From NCBI GenBank assembly GCA_045539515.1, contig JAZQFN010000009.1:1-64000 (forward strand): a DNA stretch of 64,000 bases, written 5' to 3'. The stretch comes from RGIG8748 sp045539515 (lineage in GTDB: Bacteria; Bacillota; Clostridia; UMGS1810). Under the pieces are notes generated by a model. The model did no database searches. It saw only the letters and a list, made by a program, of their open reading frames with translations, and was not told where the DNA came from. Every line of letters begins with the position of its first letter. Within the stretch, counting starts at the first letter, position 1. The translations under genes were made by a program, and so were the position numbers. This document shows, piece after piece, positions 58,189 to 64,000 of this stretch.

Positions 58189-60009
58189 CTAACTGACATC
58201 TGTTCCCAAATCTTTGTACCAAGCCGGCAAATCTCCCTCCAATGCATCCAGAGATACCTGATAAACTGAATTTATCCTGTAATCGTGATAACTTCCGTCA
58301 CGCATTTCACCACGAATTTTGGTTACATACTTTTCAGGATTACGGTCTTCTTTAGCTTCTTCCTCTTCTTTTTCTTTTTCCGTCATTTCCGTTAAAGGCA
58401 CAAGAAGCTCATATTTTAAGTTCTTTCCTTCGGTTGCACCTTCCATTGTGGCATAGGTGTCATATTTCCCGTTTACCTCCGGTACATACTTTATCTTTAT
58501 GCTTTTAATTTCCGTGCCGTCAAACTCCGGTTTAATCATAAAGCGGTGATTTTCCACACTTTCTCCGGAATACCTTACCAAAGGCTCGTAGTAAGAACCT
58601 GTTAAATAGCGGTTGGCACTTATGGCATGCATTACCATATCCGTAGGTTTATAGAGAGGGAAGTATCCCAAATCGTAATCAAAGCCGCCCCAAAGCTGAG
58701 CAGTGCCTTTACTGCCTTTAAGTATTGTAACGTTATAAAACTTAACCTCACCGTTTCGTTTGGGATTCATATCCTTAAGATAGACTCTGACCTCTGCAGA
58801 TACTTCTTCGCCGATTTCAGCCACCTCTTCTGTAAGAACGCCATCAAAGCTCTTATCGGCAATAAAGGTAAAATAAAACTTTTCCCTTAATATATACTTA
58901 TTGATATCCCCTACAAAGGTCTGACTGTAAACTCGGCTTTCTTCTTTTACTTCTTCTTTTGTTTGTTCATCCTCATCCGTTTTACTTTTTTCAAGAGAAT
59001 TGTTATCTTTTGAAAAAGCTATTTTCCCCGAAGTCGGAAGAGAACCTGTCTGCACGTAGGTATCCATATCAACATCCACAGTTTTTGTGACCTTAGTACT
59101 CTTGTGGGTGTAGGTTATTCTGGCATTTTTCACCTGCATCTTATCATCTACATCCACCGTAAGCTTAAAGCTATGTGTAAGGTTAAAATCCGCATCGTAC
59201 TCTTCGCCGGGAAGTTCCTTTGTATATACAACACGTCCATCGTCAAAAACAATTGTATTGTCCTTTATGCTTCCATCGGTTATAATCTTTAAAAATTCCA
59301 TACCTTCAAAGGTAATGTAGGCAACCGTTACATCCTTGCTTTCATTTTCTCTGCGGTAAGAACATACACCCCAGGAAAAGGCATCCGAAAACCTATCAAG
59401 GGGAAAATGGGCAGAATATAATTCTTCCAATCCGCTGATTTCTATTCTGTTTTTCTTTATTTCTTCCTGTACCGGCAAATCGGTTTCCGGGTCTTCTTTT
59501 TCAATATCCTCCGGCGCTTGGGTTTTGCCTTTGGCAATATTTTTAAGAAAAGCCCACAAGCCCATATCTATTGTGCCGGTATATGTAAAGAATCCGTGCT
59601 TGTAGGATTTATCTTGGGGATTTATACATCTTGCATAAACATAGTCTTCATCAAAGCCGATTAGCCAGTTGCCGTCGTTTTCGTCAAGAAATTCCACATA
59701 GCCCTCTTGCGGAAATTCATCATCTGTAATTTCCATAAGCTTTTCCGGCTTCTTTTCTGCCGGAGCGAGATGCTTATGGGATAACGCTGTAATAAGAGCG
59801 TCAAATTCGTTGTATGTAAGGTTGTCTTTGGTTGCCGTTTCAGTGTTTCCGTCATATGTAAATTTAAGTTCAAAATTTTCGTATATGTATTCACGGTCAC
59901 CGTAATCTCCCAAAGAGGTTAAAATACAATTGTCACCGCCCGATGCATGTATGGGCACACAACCCACAATCAATATAAATACCACAAACAGCGAAGTAAA
60001 CTTTTTCAT
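58189..60009 (-). CDS. large secreted protein, unknown, truncated by TAG
   Basis: 606 residues from ATG 60009 (ATG 60015 is possible; AAAGGA suits the inner one better). Signal peptide KKFTSLFVVFILIVGCVPIH, then ASGG. The mature part is beta-rich and strongly acidic/lysine-rich, with a low-complexity linker near 315-345 (SLEKSKTDEDEQTKEEVKEE). No domain recognised with confidence. It ends at TAG in frame with a further 120-codon open stretch. It precedes the SLH protein gene, so it may be a surface-layer partner. Confidence 0.7.
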   Translation of the reverse strand: MKKFTSLFVVFILIVGCVPIHASGGDNCILTSLGDYGDREYIYENFELKFTYDGNTETATKDNLTYNEFDALITALSHKHLAPAEKKPEKLMEITDDEFPQEGYVEFLDENDGNWLIGFDEDYVYARCINPQDKSYKHGFFTYTGTIDMGLWAFLKNIAKGKTQAPEDIEKEDPETDLPVQEEIKKNRIEISGLEELYSAHFPLDRFSDAFSWGVCSYRRENESKDVTVAYITFEGMEFLKIITDGSIKDNTIVFDDGRVVYTKELPGEEYDADFNLTHSFKLTVDVDDKMQVKNARITYTHKSTKVTKTVDVDMDTYVQTGSLPTSGKIAFSKDNNSLEKSKTDEDEQTKEEVKEESRVYSQTFVGDINKYILREKFYFTFIADKSFDGVLTEEVAEIGEEVSAEVRVYLKDMNPKRNGEVKFYNVTILKGSKGTAQLWGGFDYDLGYFPLYKPTDMVMHAISANRYLTGSYYEPLVRYSGESVENHRFMIKPEFDGTEIKSIKIKYVPEVNGKYDTYATMEGATEGKNLKYELLVPLTEMTEKEKEEEEAKEDRNPEKYVTKIRGEMRDGSYHDYRINSVYQVSLDALEGDLPAWYKDLGTDVS

Positions 60010-60039
60010 ATTCATTTTCCTTTCTGATGTTGTTATTTA

Positions 60040-60053
60040 AAATACCGGTATTT
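60040..60053. promoter_or_regulatory. 14-bp palindrome upstream of the secreted protein gene
   Basis: AAATACCGGTATTT is a perfect dyad 31 bases before the start codon at 60009. A related GGTATTTA lies about 45 bases further upstream. Possible operator; the regulator is unknown. Confidence 0.35.
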
Positions 60054-60191
60054 ATTACTTCACCTGCATTGTAACAAAAAGACTTCTTTGCATCAACGGT
60101 ATTTAAACTGTTATAAATAAAACATAAATACCCTGTAATTTACGGAAAACAATTGAAATGCCAATGTTAAAAATGTAACAAAGACGTAAAA

Positions 60192-60224
60192 AAAGACTGT
60201 AGAAAATCGGTTTCTACAGTCTTT
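60192..60224 (-). terminator. terminator of the amidohydrolase operon
   Basis: AAAGACTGTAGAAA (60192-60205) and TTTCTACAGTCTTT (60211-60224): a perfect 14-bp stem with a 5-base loop and a following T-run on the minus strand. Confidence 0.9.
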
Positions 60225-60228
60225 GCAC

Positions 60229-61284
60229 TTATATTCTGTTTACAAAATCCCCAAAGAGCTTTGCATCTCCTTCGTATTCGGGATATTTCAAGAGAGTTTC
60301 GTATGCGTACTTTGCTCCCTCTTTCATAAGCGGCATATTGGGTTTATTTACCTTACCTGCGGTAAAGGTTTCAAAGTTGGTGCGGTAAATCTTTTGTACA
60401 GCCTCCTTTGGAAGATTAAGACCTGCCACATTTAAATCCACATAGCAATGAGCCACATAGGACGGATTATCCGACAAAAGCGCGCCTTCTGCAAGAGCAT
60501 AGAGGTCGTCTATGGTTTCTTTGTCAAAGGTTTCATCGGCATCGGTGCCAAACATTATGCGGTCCTGATACTTAATGAAAAACTCTCTCCATGCGGGAAT
60601 ATCCTTGGCAAAGTTTTCAAATATTTCCACACCGGGAGTTATGTCATAGTATACATTGGGGTAAGTATCAAGTACCCTTGCAGCTTCCTCTATGTCATCG
60701 GACACATAAAAGAAATGTGCAAGAATCGTTTTAAGGTTCGGGTGCTTATCAAGCATTTCCAAGGTTTCACGGTGGGCATCTTCAAAAGATATAAAGCCCT
60801 TGCCCTCGTAGCACCAGCCACGCTCCACTTGCATAGGCAGCATTTGGTCTTTGTGCCAGAAGCTTCTTGGATCTTTGGCATGAAGAAGCGCAAACATCCC
60901 CTTTTCCTCCATAAAAGAAAGTGCTTTGTCATAGGACGGATGGTTTAACCCTTTACCTATCTGTTTACGCATGGTGGGCTTCATATGAAGAAACTTCATA
61001 CCCTCACAGCCTGCAGCATATAGCCACTTTACCTGTTCTTCGTACGGAATTTCCAGAAAAGGTCCCCACTCGTGGAGTGAACCGTTTACACAAATGTCCA
61101 TGTCTTTGTAGAAATCCTTTACCCAAAGGGCAAAAAGATTCTCGAAATTGCTGTAGTCTTTGGATGTGGCAACAGTCTGAAAGCTTACCTTTTCAACACC
61201 CTTTCCCTTAAGATAATTAAGAAATTCTGTAGTTTTGTTTGTATCATACACCCTTGTGTGTATGTGCATATCTGTTTTTTTCAC
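60229..61284 (-). CDS. amidohydrolase-family metal-dependent hydrolase
   Basis: 351-residue TIM barrel of the amidohydrolase_2 type: N-terminal metal site KKTDMHIHTRVYD, FALLHAKDPRSFW, TILAHFFYVSDDIEEAARVL, NVYYDITPG and MFGTDADETFDKETID with the catalytic Asp. It starts inside the last four bases of the DUF4091 gene, so they are coupled, suggesting successive steps in breaking down one sugar derivative. Substrate unknown. Confidence 0.87.
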   Translation of the reverse strand: MKKTDMHIHTRVYDTNKTTEFLNYLKGKGVEKVSFQTVATSKDYSNFENLFALWVKDFYKDMDICVNGSLHEWGPFLEIPYEEQVKWLYAAGCEGMKFLHMKPTMRKQIGKGLNHPSYDKALSFMEEKGMFALLHAKDPRSFWHKDQMLPMQVERGWCYEGKGFISFEDAHRETLEMLDKHPNLKTILAHFFYVSDDIEEAARVLDTYPNVYYDITPGVEIFENFAKDIPAWREFFIKYQDRIMFGTDADETFDKETIDDLYALAEGALLSDNPSYVAHCYVDLNVAGLNLPKEAVQKIYRTNFETFTAGKVNKPNMPLMKEGAKYAYETLLKYPEYEGDAKLFGDFVNRI

Positions 61285-62999
61285 TTTATCGCCTCTATTT
61301 TCCTATTTATCATTTCTCTGAATTTGTGCATTTGTCCCACATTTTCCGGTATGGTTGTAACTGTAATTTTTTCGCCGAAAAAATCCTCACAAAGCTTAAT
61401 TACTTCATCGTAGCCGATATATTCTTCAAGAGCTTTAAGGGCACGGTAGTCACAGAGGGCTTCGTTCATATATTTTTCTCTAAGCGACGAATGAACATCA
61501 TCAATACCCGGGTAAGCAAGATATGCCGCACCGGGAAGCTGTTTGTAAAAACAGGCATCACCCTTGGGGTCGCAAATCCCCGTGGTCATTCTGTCGTAGT
61601 AATAGTTGTAGCCCCAGTGCAAAAATCCCGTGGCTTTGTATTTGTACATATGAAGTCCCAAAATCCTTGTGCGGTAAGATTTGGATGTGAGAAGTCTGTT
61701 TGCACATTTTTCAAGACCGCTGCCATCGTAGTAACCGCCTGTGTAATACAGCCAGTATTCCGGGCATCTGCCATAGAAATTATCCGCTTTGGCTATGGAC
61801 ACAACAGGAGTTTTTACAAACTTCTTTTGGTAAAAAACTATATCCTCTAAAGCATCGCCTCCGGGGTAACCTTCAAGAAGACCGGACACGGTATCGACTG
61901 CTTTTTTGTAGGTGGACTCGTTTTCTTTTGTAGGTTCGTCGGATATATGGAAAAAGAGCCTGTCCTCATAACCTATATTTTTCATAAATTCTATAAGAGC
62001 CGGAATGTAGCTGTTAAGGAAGGCTGAATATTCATTTCCCGAAGCCTCGGTATCCCAACCGAAAATACGCTTGTAGTCGCCATCTTCCGTGGCGTATATA
62101 TTGGGAGCATGCTCTGCACCCCACTGGGTAAACAGATGGCTGTGCTCAATGTATTTTATACCGCAGGAAGATGCCAGACGTATAAACCGCTCTGCAAGGG
62201 AAAAGTCAAACTTATAGTTATCTCCGCTTTTTTCTATACCAACAAGCTGAACGCACATTCTTTCGCCACCTATGAATGTATCAAGTGGAGGCGTAAAGAA
62301 GGGTGTAAGAAGCATATTCATACCGTTTAAAGCGGCATTTTTAAGATATTTTTCAAGTATTTCAAAGAATCTTTCGCTGTATAAATCCACCTTGTGAATA
62401 TCACAAAGGCAATCATAATGGAACCAGTTTGTATAGCGAATATCGGTTTCGGGAAGCTCCTTAGACAGTACATTAAGTGTAAACTTATGCTCTGCAAGCA
62501 AGCTTCCGTCAAGAAGGGATTTGACACTAACGGTAAGCGGATATGCACCGGACTTCAAAGACTCTCCTTTTTCGTTTAACACAATAACCACCGACTGATA
62601 TGCCTTTGTGGCGGTAAGGAGATTTGCCTCGTCTTCCTCGTAGAATGGCAGACGACTGTCTTCACGGCTTAATACCATAGGCTCGGGCGACCTTTTGTAA
62701 AGGATATCCGGATACATTCCGGGCTCTCTTCCCTCTGTGGCAACCTCGTCAAAGCCAAGGTCAGTCCGTGTAACGGGTACATAGCCAACCTTGCAGACAC
62801 TCACCTCAATGCCGGGGCAAATTGCCGAAACACTAATTGGCGGACACACCCCGGGTGCTGAAGAGCTGTACGCCAGCGTAAGCATATACGGCTCATTTCC
62901 AAGGCAAGAGCCTTGCGTGATACTTTCCATAGGCTCTATGTCGTGAAAAATCTTATTGCCGGAATATGTAAGAAAGGAAGAAAAAGTGGTGTCACTCAT
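61281..62999 (-). CDS. DUF4091 glycoside-hydrolase-like protein
   Basis: 572 residues, no signal peptide. An N-terminal beta-sandwich region (about 1-190) is followed by a TIM-barrel-like DUF4091 region: YTNWFHYDCLCDIHKVDLYS, NGMNMLLTPFFTPPLDTFIG, IKYIEHSHLFTQWGAEHAPN, RLFFHISDEPTKENESTYKK (likely acid residues), LHMYKYKATGFLHWGYNYYY and the diagnostic C-terminal NEALCDYRALKALEEYIG. Predicted intracellular glycosidase. Upstream partner of the amidohydrolase gene. Confidence 0.85.
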   Translation of the reverse strand: MSDTTFSSFLTYSGNKIFHDIEPMESITQGSCLGNEPYMLTLAYSSSAPGVCPPISVSAICPGIEVSVCKVGYVPVTRTDLGFDEVATEGREPGMYPDILYKRSPEPMVLSREDSRLPFYEEDEANLLTATKAYQSVVIVLNEKGESLKSGAYPLTVSVKSLLDGSLLAEHKFTLNVLSKELPETDIRYTNWFHYDCLCDIHKVDLYSERFFEILEKYLKNAALNGMNMLLTPFFTPPLDTFIGGERMCVQLVGIEKSGDNYKFDFSLAERFIRLASSCGIKYIEHSHLFTQWGAEHAPNIYATEDGDYKRIFGWDTEASGNEYSAFLNSYIPALIEFMKNIGYEDRLFFHISDEPTKENESTYKKAVDTVSGLLEGYPGGDALEDIVFYQKKFVKTPVVSIAKADNFYGRCPEYWLYYTGGYYDGSGLEKCANRLLTSKSYRTRILGLHMYKYKATGFLHWGYNYYYDRMTTGICDPKGDACFYKQLPGAAYLAYPGIDDVHSSLREKYMNEALCDYRALKALEEYIGYDEVIKLCEDFFGEKITVTTIPENVGQMHKFREMINRKIEAIK

Positions 63000-63083
63000 A
63001 TTTTTATATCTCCTTAGCAGTTGTTTTCTTGATTATATCACTTTATATGATATTTTGTACAGAGTTATTTTTAAATTATTAAA

Positions 63084-63112
63084 AGGGGATGCATAATTAT
63101 TTTACATCCCCT
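63084..63112 (-). terminator. terminator of the DUF4397 gene
   Basis: AGGGGATG/CATCCCCT with a 13-base AT-rich loop and a following run of T on the minus strand, about 45 bases past the stop. Confidence 0.75.
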
Positions 63113-63156
63113 GATAAGTTACGGTATATTATATTTTTCGACAAATTAAGACATAT

Positions 63157-63789
63157 TTATAGGTAATACCCTGTGTAGCTTGCCGCATCTACGGACATAA
63201 GACCCATAATCGGTGCTTTGGCGGTGTCGTTGCCTATGACATACAGGGTATTGTATTTCCCGGGTAATAAATTCTGACAGGGCATCACAAGCTTAGCCTT
63301 TTCGCTTCCGCCGTCAAAGACCGAGAATTCATATTTCCCGGGTGATATACACATATATTTACTGAGTTCCAGATAGTCTATACCTCCAAGTATCTTGTGG
63401 CTGTTGGCATCAATATCCGCACTGCCCACAACCGGTGACAGATGACACACCCTTAAATGACCGTATTGAGTGTTCTCTCTTTGGGTAGGCTCGAGGATTC
63501 CGTATGCCATGGTGTTTCCGTCGGAATGAACCGCGGCAACCGTGTACACTTCTCCCTGCTTAAAGGGTATGGTTACTGTGGCAATTGCTTTATCTCTTTC
63601 GCCGGGTTTGGTAATCTTAAATTCATTCATACCCCGTGGAACTCTTACATAGCCCGAAAAGCATCCAAAACCCAAGGTAGGCGATGCAAGACTGTTTCCA
63701 AGATAAAAATCCGCATTTTCCAGAGATGGACAGGCATTTAAAAATCTGACGTAAGGGTACATAAAATTTTCTATTCTGATATTCTCCAT
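63157..63789 (-). CDS. DUF4397 protein without signal peptide
   Basis: 210 residues. The DUF4397 beta-sandwich occupies about 10-120: YVRFLNACPSLENADFYLGN, GYVRVPRGMNEFKIT and VYTVAAVHSDG. A second, partial repeat follows (LRVCHLSPVVGSADIDANSH, KYEFSVFDGGSEK, YVIGNDTAKAPIMGLMS). Most DUF4397 proteins are exported, but no signal or anchor is visible here, so release at lysis or sporulation, or a cytoplasmic role, must be considered. GGAAAGGA ribosome site. Confidence 0.85.
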   Translation of the reverse strand: MENIRIENFMYPYVRFLNACPSLENADFYLGNSLASPTLGFGCFSGYVRVPRGMNEFKITKPGERDKAIATVTIPFKQGEVYTVAAVHSDGNTMAYGILEPTQRENTQYGHLRVCHLSPVVGSADIDANSHKILGGIDYLELSKYMCISPGKYEFSVFDGGSEKAKLVMPCQNLLPGKYNTLYVIGNDTAKAPIMGLMSVDAASYTGYYL

Positions 63790-63812
63790 AGTGTCAGTCC
63801 TTTCCTATTCTC

Positions 63813-63974
63813 TTACATTGTATTCACATCTTCCCCGCAAGGTGAATCCTCCCCGTAAACATCTTTCTTTTCATTTGTCTGTTGATTGTTAAAAACTTTT
63901 TCCACCATATCAACAAGTCGGTTTAATGAAACTTCTATTTTACTAAGACTTTGTCTTACGGTTTCCTCCTCCAT
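63813..63974 (-). CDS. small helical protein at the window edge, possibly partial
   Basis: 53 residues from ATG 63974: MEEETVRQSLSKIEVSLNRL, then VDMVEKVFNNQQTNEKK and an acidic tail. AGAAGG lies eight bases before this ATG, which supports a complete short gene. The frame stays open beyond the window, so it may instead be the tail of a longer protein. The first 30 residues look like an amphipathic helix or coiled coil. It lies just upstream of the DUF4397 gene and may be cotranscribed with it. Confidence 0.5.
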   Translation of the reverse strand: MEEETVRQSLSKIEVSLNRLVDMVEKVFNNQQTNEKKDVYGEDSPCGEDVNTM

Positions 63975-64000
63975 CAGACGAACCTTCTCTTCAAATATAT

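Noticed and set aside
58189..58191. TAG read as an amino acid throughout the genome
   Set aside because: Another gene in the window (nucleotidyltransferase ending at 46417) stops at TAG in the correct place and is followed by a terminator, so a standard code is more likely.

Overview
The window comes from a low-to-middling GC, endospore-forming member of the Clostridia (Firmicutes), most likely an anaerobic gut commensal. The sporulation evidence is direct: gpr next to spoIIP (3.2-5.3 kb), an alpha/beta-type small acid-soluble spore protein (14.4 kb) and spoIIID (45.4 kb). A clostridial SCIFF peptide with its radical SAM maturase, a two-gene c-di-AMP synthase module, the efp/CD1247-type pair and the infC-rpmI-rplT operon with its leader also fit. 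I cannot name the genus. No rRNA, tRNA, CRISPR array or intact insertion sequence was seen.

Layout. 0-5.3 kb (minus strand): a GNAT acetyltransferase, argD-argF with an ArgR-type operator over the -10 hexamer, and gpr-spoIIP. 5.4-11.7 kb (plus strand): an HD hydrolase, a secreted modular cohesin/copper-amine-oxidase-like protein, a methionine gamma-lyase-family PLP enzyme, then the SCIFF operon (scfA, an intergenic terminator, scfB, and a translationally coupled Orn/Lys/Arg decarboxylase-fold protein). 11.7-12.5 kb is a small gene graveyard: a ribbon-helix-helix-like tail, a 138-bp inverted-repeat element and the C-terminal part of an AraC regulator. 12.5-18.5 kb: radA, an acidic lipoprotein, the SASP gene, a sugar isomerase-like TIM barrel, a GHL6-type glycosidase and a CYTH protein.

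18.6-44.9 kb is one long minus-strand surface polysaccharide locus. It appears to be driven by a perfect-consensus promoter at 44.87-44.90 kb whose spacer carries a 19-bp palindrome. It begins with a DegT aminotransferase and an undecaprenyl-phosphate sugar transferase. These are followed by an unusual block of three ATP-grasp enzymes and an ornithine-cyclodeaminase-like enzyme, the stump of a lost glycosyltransferase, four GT4 glycosyltransferases, two TupA-like ATP-grasp proteins, a deacetylase, a Wzy-like polymerase, a pyruvyltransferase, a Wzx flippase, a nitroreductase, a hexapeptide acyltransferase and a galactokinase-like kinase. It ends with a precursor module (nucleotidyltransferase, UDP-glucuronate epimerase, UDP-glucose dehydrogenase). 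The precursor module has its own structured 5' leader. The whole set looks like a Wzx/Wzy-dependent capsule or exopolysaccharide with amino-acid-type and pyruvyl decorations.

45-46.4 kb (plus strand): a new 31-residue peptide gene, spoIIID behind a sigma-E-like promoter, and a second sugar nucleotidyltransferase. 46.5-56.7 kb (minus strand) is mostly housekeeping: a zinc-ribbon membrane protein, a cytoplasmic subtilase, a CD1247-type protein, efp, pepP, nth, cdaR/cdaA, an iron alcohol dehydrogenase, a SpoU methyltransferase and rplT-rpmI-infC. infC appears to start at a non-canonical ATC behind an L20-type leader. 56.8-64 kb: a 55-residue unknown protein, an SLH protein, a large secreted protein split by an in-frame TAG, an amidohydrolase/DUF4091 glycosidase pair, a DUF4397 protein and a 53-residue protein at the edge.

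The points most worth a second look are: the SCIFF precursor with Gly in place of the usual cross-link acceptor Thr37; the ATP-grasp/cyclodeaminase block; the TAG-split secreted protein; the structured leader at 22.98-23.07 kb; the palindrome inside the polysaccharide promoter; and the decayed glycosyltransferase, AraC and ribbon-helix-helix genes.
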